Source: a virus. Taken from it: a stretch of DNA of 51,090 nt. The notes under the pieces were generated by a model. That model saw only the letters and a list, made by a program, of their open reading frames with translations. It was not told the origin of the DNA and made no database searches. The position numbers were made by a program, and so were the translations under genes. Shown piece by piece: positions 24,696-33,420 of the stretch. Positions within the stretch are counted from its first letter, which is position 1; every line of letters begins with the position of its first letter. The stretch lies in IMG/VR virus record IMGVR_UViG_3300021079_000012, positions 1-51,090 of that record. One strand, given 5' to 3'.

Positions 24696-27600
24696 ACCAG
24701 AAAATATATTGGTCGAACTTGACTATAACAACATTATAATAGTTGACCCAAACAAACTTGTTGATGAGAACGGTGTTGCATCAGAGAGACATGTTAGACA
24801 GGAAGATTTGGTAATGTACGCTAACTTGGAGTGTAAGGTAATACCAAGAACTAAATTATCTTTGGGTACGGCAAGTAATGACGCAATACAAACAATTTCA
24901 GTTGCGTCAATGAATTTTTTAAAGCCAGGGGGAAAAACTTTTTTAGATAACGATTATACCGATGAGTTTACGGGAAAGGACGCCATACAAGGAAAAGGGG
25001 TTAACCAACCAAAACAGACCTCAGTAACCAACCCTAAAAACGATGACGATTACTACATCAGACAAACAATTAACTCGGGAGGAAAGCCAGGAGCAACAGA
25101 TAATGGATTGTTAGGTATTACTAACATTACTATTAAACAAAATACTTCATTTATGTCAACCGTTAATATACAAATGGAAGATGTGAAAGGTAGGGCGTTA
25201 TTTGAAGGTGGGGATAACTCTCCTTACGCGGCATTTTTTAATTTACCTTATCCATTATTTTATTTAACGATAAAAGGATATTATGGTAAGGCGGTTAGAT
25301 TACCGATAATGTTAAAAGATTTTACTTCAAGATATAACACTAATTCGGGGAACTTCCACATCGACTTAACATTTTTAACCTATAAGTACACGATTTTAAG
25401 CGAAATCTCAATGGGATACTTAATTGCCGCTCCGCACATGTATAAATCAAGAGTTAAGATACAAACAACAAGTGGTAATGCTAGCCAATTCTCAAACGTT
25501 GATGACACCATTTATGAAAGAGGTTATCAGAAAGTTAAAGAAATGTATAGTGAATACAAAACAAAAGGGTTAATCCCTGACGATTTTCCTGAACTTACTC
25601 TTGTCCAAATGCAAAATAGAATTGAAAACTTTGTTAAAAATATTTTAGACACATTTAGTAAACAAAATTTGGACCCAATAAGTAATATTGATGATTATCA
25701 AAAACAAATAATTGCCTATGGGAAAGAGGTTTATTATGCGGCTGGAGCATCTTGGTTTGATAAGTATATGGACAAAAAAAGTTACTTTGTTTTAAAGAAA
25801 GACACGGTACTATCTAGCGGAATTAGTTTGACTAATAGTGAGACTAAAATTTATAGTTTTAGACCTGAATTTGACACACCTACAAAACAAAGTGTTGCTA
25901 TTTCGGAGTTAAAAGGAATTATTGAGAAAAAAAATACATTATTAAATAATAATGAATCTGTTGGAGCCGATGGTTCTTATACAATTGATAAAACCTCAAA
26001 ACCATGTAAAATAGTTTGTAATATTGATTACAGTGATTTTCCAATAGAGATTACATCAGAAGATGTTGATTTAATAACAACTTTTAAAGAAAAAAATAAA
26101 GATAAAGAACCTACAACGCCTGAATTAACTGATTTACGAGCGGAGTTAGAAAAGAATAAAATATTTAATTCGGGTAAAGTGATTGAACGTGATGGTAAAC
26201 AACAACCAATCTACGTGTATCACGTTTTTGAAGGAAATAAACGATTTGTTGACAAACTTGATAAATTATCTAAAGAGTTAAAGGAAAAACGACAACAAAT
26301 TGAGACTGAGTTAACCGATGCGTTATCCAAACGATTACAAAGTAAAGCTAATGGTATTGGATTTATACCAAACATTAGAAACGTGTTGGCGGTAATTTTT
26401 GCTAATGGAGAGGCATTTTTAAGAATGATGGATGATGTTCATACTAATGCTTGGGACCAAAGGGATAACAAATATCGAAAAGAAATTATCTTTGATAAAC
26501 AAGTTGCGGGAGCGTCTGCCGATAATCTTTCCTCGGGAGACAATTCTAAACAACCTGTATATCCATGGCCACAATTAATTGTTGAAACTTCGGGAGAAGA
26601 TGGACAAGAAAAATATGAAATAACATACCCTGGTGACCCAAAAATTATTAATAGAAGTAAGGGATATCTATTTAATGTTTGGCCCGAAATTGAATTTGTT
26701 GAAGAATTTATTAAAGGTTTTACTGAAAGAACGTTACCACCTGCCGACCCAACGGCCAATACCAACGAATTAACTCAAACCCAAAGAGTATCATTAGACG
26801 CAATTGAATTTCCGATTGGAAATTGGGTTTACGGTAATAAAGAAGAGGTTAAATTCTTTTTTGAAATTTACGAAAGGATTATATTAACCTCGTACTATTC
26901 TAGACTTTCGAGAAGTAATAATTTTGTGTCGGACGCAGATAAACTTACTAATCTAATTGCGGAATCGGAAAACAACAACATTGTTAAAAGTTTATCGAAC
27001 GACAACCCATTCATTATTCAAAAACTAAGAGAGTATGGGTTTAATGCAACTAATTTTACAACAATCCTAAGACAATTTTCAAATAGTGGGTTAGGAGAAA
27101 GTTGGCAAAATTATATTAGAGGAATTTATAATACTCCATACATTAAAAATTATGTTACTAATGGAGGTTTTGAGTTTATTAACGCCAATATTTTAAATAG
27201 TTCTGAATCACAACCATCGGTTTCATTACCTAATGAGGTCGCTATGTCAGAATATATTACAGGTTCGACAACGTCAAATAAATTTGATTTAGGGGATACT
27301 TTTCCATTTACTAATAAGAATTGGGATAAAAAATATTTGGCGAATGGCACAACAATTTTAGACGCCAACGGAACACTTAATACTACAAAAGTTTTAAAAT
27401 ATAATCCAAATATTAAGTTAATTACTAGTTTTATTACGATAAACACACCTAATAGTATTCGACCAATAACTAACTTTGTTTATTTATCAGGACAAACACC
27501 AAATGTTATTAATAGTACAGATTTAAAGACATGGTATCAAAGTAGAACTTTTGAAACTCAATTGATTACTGAAGGAAATGTTAGGTATTTTAATTATAGT

Positions 27601-30600
27601 GGTGAAGTAACCAACAACCAAACAACTTCGATGTTAAATACACCATACTTTATCAATTCAATTCAACAAGGGGTTAAAAATTTTAGAAATAATGATGAAT
27701 ATCCATTCATCGCTTCGGCATATCTTTTTATTAATAGTTTACCATTGGCGACAATGAGGGAAAAGTTTAAAACTTACGATAACAATACTGCGACTGATTT
27801 AGATTATATTTTTGCGGCTCTTAAGAAATTTGGTGCGGTTCATAAACTACCTTACGCATGGGTATTAAAGTTTGGTTCAATTTGGTATAGATATAAAACA
27901 TATATTGAAAAAAATATTGATATATTAGACACCTCTTGGTCAGGGTTTAGTTATACAACCAATTTTGACCCTGTAACAAGTGCGAATACTCGAAATTATG
28001 GATTAATTATTAATGGTTCACCAATTGATATTGTATTACAAAAAGACACCATTATTGGCTCTGAAATTTCTACTTTAATAAATACAGGATTTTATCCCAA
28101 GTTGATAAACGACTTCAATGTGTTTTGTCAAGGGTATGAAGTTTTTTCGGGATATACTGATAGTGCAATACAATCAGGGATAACCTCAGGAGTTTCAATT
28201 AATTACGTTGATGATGCGATTATTAATCTTGCTGAAGGATTTGACCCAGCAATACCGTTAAGAGATTTAAGAATAATTCCTTGGTCGGTTAGTGTTGACA
28301 CCCCTGACACAAAGTTTACCTATTTAATGCCATCTCAAGGGTCCCTTTTAAATCAAACAAAAAATGAATGTTTTAAACCAAGTGGGTCGTCATACGAAAT
28401 GAAATTTGAGGTAAACTCAAATCAAGCAATGTATGATGGGTCTGTTAGATTATTTTGGGGAGCACCAAATTATGGGTATTTCGATAATTCAAAACTTAAA
28501 AAACCTTCACCGTTTGATTACATGAAACACATTTTTTCAGGACAAAGTCAACAAGAAAATTTTTCAATAAACGGGGTGACAAATGATTACTCACAAATGA
28601 GTGAAATGTTATCTGTGTTTGAAAAAGACGTGTTAGACGGATTTGAAACAGAGTTTTTGAATTTTTCGAAGTCGGTATATGACTATACCCCTGGCGAGTC
28701 AGGTAGTCCAGGGACTGAAACAGAAAAAACATTTAAAAATTTCCAAATGATGTTTAGGAGTTTATTAAAAGTTCCAAAAGTAACGGGGGATACAGGTTCT
28801 AACATTGTTACAAAAATACAAGATTCACAAGTAGGTAATGTAACTAATATTTTAAGACAATTTTTAAATTACGATGTGGTGTTTAAGTATGGTAATCCGT
28901 CTTTATATGATAAAAAATTATTTTATACGTTCTCAACATTACCGTTAACCGACCCTTATGAGTGGGAATATTATACTGTTATGACACCTAATGCCGTACC
29001 GACTAATGGTGGGGGAGTGTCACTAATAACGTCTAAAACAAACTACCCTAACGAATGGTCAACGTTATACACTTATGTAGGATTTTCAGAAATACCTGAG
29101 TTAGTTTATGGTAACAATGGTTCTTATATTACAGATTTCTTTGTTGATTTGAATGTGGCGTTTACCGTTGATAATATTAAATTATTTGCCACAGTAATAA
29201 AAATATATGCAACTCAGAAGTTAAACCAATTCCAAAGTAATCCGATTGCCCCACCTGAGCCCCCCATATCATCACCAAGTAAAAAAGTTTCATTTACCGC
29301 TCTTTTAAGTGGAGATACAATTACGGTTAGACAAGTTGGGCCACAAAAAATTTCATATTTATCAAACAAGGAGGGGGTTATATTGTATGAAAGTTTGCCA
29401 AGCTTTTTACCAACAACCACAGGTAATACTCAAACATTAATAAATGAAACCATCATTGCGTTCTTTGGTTCTTTATCTACAGTAGCCACTGATAAACAAT
29501 TCATTGTTGAAACGGTGTTTGCCCAACAAGATGAGTATCCACAAGTACCAAGTCCTACTAATAATGCGGGACAAGGGGCGTTTTATAACGCGATGACAAA
29601 TTATCTGTTAGACATTAATAATTTTCAAGCAAAAATTATTGATAATTTGATGCCTAAGTTACATGGGTCCTTACCAGCAACAACAATTGGTGTGGAAGGA
29701 CAAGTTGAATCGGATTTAGATGGAAACCAAACTAAAGTTGAATTATGGGAAACATTTAAAGCATTAAACGATAAATGGATTTCAGGTAATGATTTTAAAA
29801 CTAAGACATTATTTGAGGACGTGTTATTATTAGATAGGGCAAGTAGAAATATTGGAGAAAAAATTTTGGTGGATGTTTACAAGTTAAAAGACTCATTGAA
29901 AAATATTAATACTACGAACACCATGTTAGGGTATGTCCAAACTATTCTACAAGAAAATCATTTTGTAGTTATGAATATACCATCTTACGTTAATTTTTAT
30001 AATGTACAAGATGCGGTTAAAAATCCCGTACCAAGAATAGAGGGTACCACGGAATTCGCAAATACATTATTTGGAACGTTTTTAAATGTTGATTATAGAG
30101 ATTCATCGTCAAAAATGGTTTGTTTTTATGCGGGTAAACCAAGTGAACAGTTGGACTTAAAAAATAATGTTGATTTCCGTTATAGAAATGATGCGTTTGA
30201 TTTACGTAGGGCTAGTGATAACCCATTAGTTGAAAACCAAGTTGGTAAAAAAGATTGGGATAAATCTAACAAAGTTGTTGGATTTAATGTTGACATTGGA
30301 ACACAAAATCAACAAATATTTAAAAGTTTCCAAGTTGACCAAAGTGCGGGAAAGGCGACTGCCGAAGGTATGGAGGTTTTAAATCAGTTTGCTAATCAAG
30401 GAGGTGGTAGAAAAGGAGGGACTCAAAATACTTCTTTATATAATTTGTATAAAAATAGAAGTTATGGTTGTCAGATTACTATGATGGGAAATGCCATGAT
30501 ACAACCAACTATGTATTTTAATTTAAGACATGTACCAATGTTCAGTGGTCCATATATGATATTAAGTGTTGACCATATGATTACCCCAGGAAATTTTGAA

Positions 30601-31416
30601 ACATATATTACAGGTGTTAGACAACCTATCGCATCGTTACCTAAAGTCGACGCTTATTTACAATCACTTAAAACTAACTTATTACAAACAATAATTGAAA
30701 AAAATAAAGAGGAGAAGAAACAAGTTACCAAAGATTCCAAAGGGAATGTTATTTCCCAACAGAATAAAGTTGTGTCTAACGCTAATGGGGGTAAAGAAGT
30801 GACACAAACTCAGGCTTGTACTCCTGCATCGAAATATGATAGATATATACCAATAACCCCCCAAAGTTATAAAGTAACCTTTAAGGAGGTTATGACAACA
30901 ATTAAAATGAAGATGAGTTCAGGAAATATTCCTGATGACGGTAAATTAAAGTATGCGGTGTTTGCGGCATTGTATTTAGAGTCATCAACATCAACAGGGC
31001 TAGAAGCCTATGAAAATAATTTTGCCGGTATTGATTTGTCAAGTAGTTGGGGACCGTCTAAAAAGTATTTTGAAGGAAATCCGAATTATTTTTGTTTAAA
31101 ATCTGACACAACAACTTTACCTTACGCAGTGTTTGACGATTTAAATAATAATGTTACACTTCTATTGGAAAAATGGAAAAATAGTATGATAATTCTACCT
31201 AACGTGTCCGCAAAAGAAATTACTAAATTTTGGATATTATATTTTGGAGCTAACCAAAACAACCCAAACGTATATTCTCAGATGGACCCAACACAATTAT
31301 CTAATATTGAGTCTAAAGTACAAAAGTCTTTGGATATTTGGAATGCAATCCCATCACCAAGCTCAACTCCTACACCAACACCTACACCAACTCCTACACC
31401 AACACCAACACCATAA
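24685..31416 (+). CDS. Giant baseplate hub protein with C-terminal peptidoglycan-hydrolase-like domain
   Basis: A 2243-residue protein. The N-terminal ~250 residues (NITIKQNTSFMSTVNIQMED, then PYPLFYLTIKGYYGKAVRLP and FLTYKYTILSEI) and residues about 1860-2000 (VVGFNVDIGTQNQQIFKSF, then YGCQITMMGNAMIQPTMYF and MFSGPYMILSVDHMITPG) look like the two halves of a gp27-type hub. Residues about 2060-2200 resemble a glucosaminidase/lysozyme-like domain: FAALYLESST with a candidate catalytic Glu, NNFAGID, then AVFDDLNNNVTLL. This would open the cell wall, the job of the T4 gp5 lysozyme, so gp27 and gp5 functions may be joined here. The protein ends in a (TP)n tail. The central ~1500 residues are unassigned. 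Confidence 0.75.
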   Translation: MVDKPENILVELDYNNIIIVDPNKLVDENGVASERHVRQEDLVMYANLECKVIPRTKLSLGTASNDAIQTISVASMNFLKPGGKTFLDNDYTDEFTGKDAIQGKGVNQPKQTSVTNPKNDDDYYIRQTINSGGKPGATDNGLLGITNITIKQNTSFMSTVNIQMEDVKGRALFEGGDNSPYAAFFNLPYPLFYLTIKGYYGKAVRLPIMLKDFTSRYNTNSGNFHIDLTFLTYKYTILSEISMGYLIAAPHMYKSRVKIQTTSGNASQFSNVDDTIYERGYQKVKEMYSEYKTKGLIPDDFPELTLVQMQNRIENFVKNILDTFSKQNLDPISNIDDYQKQIIAYGKEVYYAAGASWFDKYMDKKSYFVLKKDTVLSSGISLTNSETKIYSFRPEFDTPTKQSVAISELKGIIEKKNTLLNNNESVGADGSYTIDKTSKPCKIVCNIDYSDFPIEITSEDVDLITTFKEKNKDKEPTTPELTDLRAELEKNKIFNSGKVIERDGKQQPIYVYHVFEGNKRFVDKLDKLSKELKEKRQQIETELTDALSKRLQSKANGIGFIPNIRNVLAVIFANGEAFLRMMDDVHTNAWDQRDNKYRKEIIFDKQVAGASADNLSSGDNSKQPVYPWPQLIVETSGEDGQEKYEITYPGDPKIINRSKGYLFNVWPEIEFVEEFIKGFTERTLPPADPTANTNELTQTQRVSLDAIEFPIGNWVYGNKEEVKFFFEIYERIILTSYYSRLSRSNNFVSDADKLTNLIAESENNNIVKSLSNDNPFIIQKLREYGFNATNFTTILRQFSNSGLGESWQNYIRGIYNTPYIKNYVTNGGFEFINANILNSSESQPSVSLPNEVAMSEYITGSTTSNKFDLGDTFPFTNKNWDKKYLANGTTILDANGTLNTTKVLKYNPNIKLITSFITINTPNSIRPITNFVYLSGQTPNVINSTDLKTWYQSRTFETQLITEGNVRYFNYSGEVTNNQTTSMLNTPYFINSIQQGVKNFRNNDEYPFIASAYLFINSLPLATMREKFKTYDNNTATDLDYIFAALKKFGAVHKLPYAWVLKFGSIWYRYKTYIEKNIDILDTSWSGFSYTTNFDPVTSANTRNYGLIINGSPIDIVLQKDTIIGSEISTLINTGFYPKLINDFNVFCQGYEVFSGYTDSAIQSGITSGVSINYVDDAIINLAEGFDPAIPLRDLRIIPWSVSVDTPDTKFTYLMPSQGSLLNQTKNECFKPSGSSYEMKFEVNSNQAMYDGSVRLFWGAPNYGYFDNSKLKKPSPFDYMKHIFSGQSQQENFSINGVTNDYSQMSEMLSVFEKDVLDGFETEFLNFSKSVYDYTPGESGSPGTETEKTFKNFQMMFRSLLKVPKVTGDTGSNIVTKIQDSQVGNVTNILRQFLNYDVVFKYGNPSLYDKKLFYTFSTLPLTDPYEWEYYTVMTPNAVPTNGGGVSLITSKTNYPNEWSTLYTYVGFSEIPELVYGNNGSYITDFFVDLNVAFTVDNIKLFATVIKIYATQKLNQFQSNPIAPPEPPISSPSKKVSFTALLSGDTITVRQVGPQKISYLSNKEGVILYESLPSFLPTTTGNTQTLINETIIAFFGSLSTVATDKQFIVETVFAQQDEYPQVPSPTNNAGQGAFYNAMTNYLLDINNFQAKIIDNLMPKLHGSLPATTIGVEGQVESDLDGNQTKVELWETFKALNDKWISGNDFKTKTLFEDVLLLDRASRNIGEKILVDVYKLKDSLKNINTTNTMLGYVQTILQENHFVVMNIPSYVNFYNVQDAVKNPVPRIEGTTEFANTLFGTFLNVDYRDSSSKMVCFYAGKPSEQLDLKNNVDFRYRNDAFDLRRASDNPLVENQVGKKDWDKSNKVVGFNVDIGTQNQQIFKSFQVDQSAGKATAEGMEVLNQFANQGGGRKGGTQNTSLYNLYKNRSYGCQITMMGNAMIQPTMYFNLRHVPMFSGPYMILSVDHMITPGNFETYITGVRQPIASLPKVDAYLQSLKTNLLQTIIEKNKEEKKQVTKDSKGNVISQQNKVVSNANGGKEVTQTQACTPASKYDRYIPITPQSYKVTFKEVMTTIKMKMSSGNIPDDGKLKYAVFAALYLESSTSTGLEAYENNFAGIDLSSSWGPSKKYFEGNPNYFCLKSDTTTLPYAVFDDLNNNVTLLLEKWKNSMIILPNVSAKEITKFWILYFGANQNNPNVYSQMDPTQLSNIESKVQKSLDIWNAIPSPSSTPTPTPTPTPTPTPTP
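31366..31413 (+). repeat. Hexamer repeat (A/T)ACACC coding a (Thr-Pro)n tail
   Basis: About eight near-identical hexamers of the AACACC/TACACC/AACTCC type run to the stop of the hub gene and encode a TPTPTP tail. Such short tandem repeats can expand or contract by slippage. Confidence 0.85.
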
Positions 31417-31450
31417 AACTAAGATAGAACTAACATTTTATCTTTTTGAT

Positions 31451-31458
31451 ATATTTAT
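31451..31458 (+). promoter_or_regulatory. Late-type promoter motif for the 74-aa gene
   Basis: ATATTTATATAAAAAAG lies 14 nt before the ATG at 31473. This spacing also supports that ATG over an upstream in-frame TTG at 31446. Confidence 0.55.
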
Positions 31459-31472
31459 ATAAAAAAGAAATT

Positions 31473-31697
31473 ATGAATACAAAATTAATTTTAGATAACT
31501 ACTTAGGTAAAAATACTCGACACACCGAAAAAGATTTGGGTGACGGTAATAAGCAAGTTTGTGACTTAGATACAGGAGATTGTTATACAATCAGAATGAA
31601 AGACGGTCTAATCGAAAGAGTGGACAATACTATGTCTAAAAATAAAAAAATCCAAGTTGAAACAATTACTGGAGTAAAACAATTATTAAATGGATAA
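31473..31697 (+). CDS. Small unidentified late-type protein (74 aa)
   Basis: A 74-residue protein from ATG 31473. An in-frame TTG at 31446 is rejected because it lies upstream of and within the promoter motif. The sequence has a charged middle (CDLDTGDCYTIRMKDG) with two cysteines and ends VKQLLNG. No family is recognised. It has a clear late-type motif and overlaps the next start by 8 nt, so both are probably made late together. Confidence 0.75.
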   Translation: MNTKLILDNYLGKNTRHTEKDLGDGNKQVCDLDTGDCYTIRMKDGLIERVDNTMSKNKKIQVETITGVKQLLNG

Positions 31698-32373
31698 GAA
31701 AATGAAAATAGACGTAAAAATCTTAAATGAGGTAATGAGATATAAGAGTATTAACAATTATATCTCTGAGCAAGATGCGACATTACCACCACCACCTGAT
31801 GCAGGAGCAGTTCCTCCACCACCTGATGCAGGAGCAGTTCCTCCACCACCTGATGCAGGAGCAGTTCCGCCACCACCGCCTGTTGGAGGGGATGTTCCAC
31901 CTGAGACTGTAGATATTTCATCTGACCCCGATGTTGAAAAAATTGGAGGGGAATCAAAAAAATCAAAAGAACTTGACATTACTGATTTAGTTAAATCACA
32001 ACAAAGTGTTGAAAAGAAACAAGAAGAATATTTTGATAATTTATTTAAACACCTTGAAGGATTAGAGAGTAAACTTTCTGATATGGATTCAATCATGAAT
32101 AAATTAAATGACCTTGAAGCTAAAGTTGAAAAATATAGAGTAAAAACTCCTGAAGAAAAATTAGAATTAAGAAGTTTGGATTCAGGACCATTTAATCAAA
32201 AACTAACCGATTTTTTTGAAGATAAACAAGAAGATATGGAAAAGTCAGGAAAAAATGAGTATGTTTTAACCAAAGACGATGTTGAAGCCTATTCTCCTGG
32301 TGATATTAAAAAAAGTTTTAGAAACTTTGAAAACACCGACACCGATATTGATACTTTTTCGAGACTAAAGTAA
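31690..32373 (+). CDS. Proline-rich, coiled-coil protein with putative capsid-targeting N-terminus
   Basis: A 227-residue protein. Residues 1-29 (MDKKMKIDVKILNEVMRYKS up to ISEQD) carry LNE and ISE sites. Residues about 33-65 are three copies of PPPPDAGAV plus a PPPPPVGG end. Residues 95-155 are an acidic heptad-rich coiled coil (EYFDNLFKHLEGLESKLSDM and following), and the C-terminus is acidic and basic in turn. I do not recognise the family; an internal head or scaffold-like role is an inference from the protease-like sites and coiled coil. It overlaps the previous gene and ends in a terminator, so it closes the late tail block before the replication genes. Confidence 0.8.
   Translation: MDKKMKIDVKILNEVMRYKSINNYISEQDATLPPPPDAGAVPPPPDAGAVPPPPDAGAVPPPPPVGGDVPPETVDISSDPDVEKIGGESKKSKELDITDLVKSQQSVEKKQEEYFDNLFKHLEGLESKLSDMDSIMNKLNDLEAKVEKYRVKTPEEKLELRSLDSGPFNQKLTDFFEDKQEDMEKSGKNEYVLTKDDVEAYSPGDIKKSFRNFENTDTDIDTFSRLK
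31789..31869 (+). repeat. Three tandem 27-bp repeats coding PPPPDAGAV
   Basis: Copies at 31789-31815, 31816-31842 and 31843-31869 are identical except for the last base of copy three. Near-identity at DNA level suggests recent duplication or homogenisation. Confidence 0.95.
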
Positions 32374-32376
32374 ATT

Positions 32377-32403
32377 AACGGTCTTAATTGACCGTTTTTT
32401 TTT
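32377..32403 (+). terminator. Intrinsic terminator between late tail genes and gp32
   Basis: Stem AACGGTC / GACCGTT (7 bp), loop TTAATT, then at least seven T, four nt after the stop of the proline-rich gene. It insulates gp32 from upstream late transcription. Confidence 0.9.
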
Positions 32404-32411
32404 AAAATTAT

Positions 32412-32440
32412 TTGACAAAACAAAGGCTGACACTTATACT
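32412..32440 (+). promoter_or_regulatory. Consensus-like promoter TTGACA-N17-TATACT for gp32
   Basis: TTGACA at 32412-32417 and TATACT at 32435-32440 are separated by exactly 17 nt. The ATG of gp32 is 26 nt downstream and there is no late-type motif. The TTTG at 32411-32414 with TATACTTA can also be read as a degenerate Bacteroidota promoter (TTTG, about 20 nt, TAnnTTTG). It is probably used early or middle by host RNA polymerase. Confidence 0.6.
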
Positions 32441-32466
32441 TATTAAACAATTAAAACTTAAATTAT

Positions 32467-33327
32467 ATGGCGACAAACAATTCCCTAGATTCAGTACTGG
32501 CACAGTACGAAAAATCAAAACAAGGTGGTTATACTTCCACTTCAAAAATATCTCAAGAAGATAGATTGAAAAAGTATTTCGCGGCAATCCTTAAGGATAA
32601 CGAGAAACAAGGTCAAAAAAGATTAAGAATCTTACCAACACCTGATGGTTCTTCACCTTTTAAAGAAGTATGGTTCCACGAGATTCAAGTGGACGGAAAA
32701 TGGGTAAAGTTATTCGACCCAGGCAAGAATGATAATGAACGTTCACCTTTGAGTGAAGTTAACGAAGAATTAATGTCTACGGGCAGAGATTCTGACAAAG
32801 AACTTGCTAAACAATACAAACCTCGTAAATTTTACATCGTAAAAGTAATTGACCGTGATAATGAGGCGGACGGAGTTAAATTCTGGCGTTTCAAACACAA
32901 TTACAAGAATGAAGGAATCCTTGACAAAATTATTCCTATTTGGAGAGCTAAAGGTGATATTACTGACACAACAACAGGTCGTGACATTATCCTTGAATTA
33001 ACCAAAGCAAAAACCCCTAAAGGTGCCGTTTATACGGTTATCCAAACTGTTATGTATGAAGACGCAGGACCTGTTCACACAGACACCGAGACCGCAAAAT
33101 CTTGGATTACTGACGAACTTACTTGGTCTGACGTTTATTCTAAAAAACCTGTAGAATATCTTGAAGCAATCGCACGAGGAGAAACTCCACGTTGGGATAG
33201 CGACAAAGGTGGATACGCATATGGAAACTCTGACTCATCAGAAATTTCTATGGGGGGTAAATCTGAAAAACAACCAACTATTGACCCACAAGCGGGTGAC
33301 CAACCTGACGAAGAATTACCGTTCTAA
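32467..33327 (+). CDS. 32: Single-stranded DNA-binding protein (T4 gp32-like)
   Basis: A 286-residue protein. The N-terminal region (LDSVLAQYEKSKQG, then RLKKYFAAILKD) and the OB-fold core (KRLRILPTPDGSSPFKEVWF; KPRKFYIVKVIDRDNEADGV, then VKFWRFKHNYK) match gp32. It coats ssDNA and organises polymerase, helicase and UvsX at the fork. There is no cysteine, so the zinc site of T4 gp32 is absent. The C-terminus is acidic and ends DEELPF, like the DDDIPF tip of bacterial SSB that recruits partners. It is separated on both sides by terminators and has its own promoter, as expected for an abundant protein. Confidence 0.92.
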   Translation: MATNNSLDSVLAQYEKSKQGGYTSTSKISQEDRLKKYFAAILKDNEKQGQKRLRILPTPDGSSPFKEVWFHEIQVDGKWVKLFDPGKNDNERSPLSEVNEELMSTGRDSDKELAKQYKPRKFYIVKVIDRDNEADGVKFWRFKHNYKNEGILDKIIPIWRAKGDITDTTTGRDIILELTKAKTPKGAVYTVIQTVMYEDAGPVHTDTETAKSWITDELTWSDVYSKKPVEYLEAIARGETPRWDSDKGGYAYGNSDSSEISMGGKSEKQPTIDPQAGDQPDEELPF

Positions 33328-33333
33328 GTTATT

Positions 33334-33390
33334 GAACTTGGACACTTACTAAGACATCGCGTCCAAGTATGAGTCCAAGTTCTTATTTTT
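33334..33390 (+). terminator. Terminator with alternative stems after gp32
   Basis: GAACTTGGAC at 33334-33343 pairs perfectly with GTCCAAGTTC at 33373-33382, followed by TTATTTTTT. A second copy GTCCAAGT at 33361-33368 can pair with the same arm instead, so two exclusive folds are possible. Confidence 0.75.
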
Positions 33391-33420
33391 TAACAAAACA
33401 TTTAATAACACATAGACAAT

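Noticed and set aside
31421-31447. Terminator after the hub gene (AAGATA / TATCTT)
   Set aside because: Only 6 bp, nearly all A-T, with a 12-nt loop; too weak to list although T's follow.
31446-31472. TTG start extending the 74-aa gene upstream
   Set aside because: It would place the start upstream of and within the late-type motif; ATG 31473 has the normal 14-nt spacing.
31758-32096. Antisense frame across the proline-rich repeats, giving a glycine-rich product
   Set aside because: Its repeats are only the complement of the PPPPDAGAV coding repeats; the plus-strand gene has coupled start, terminator and domain structure.
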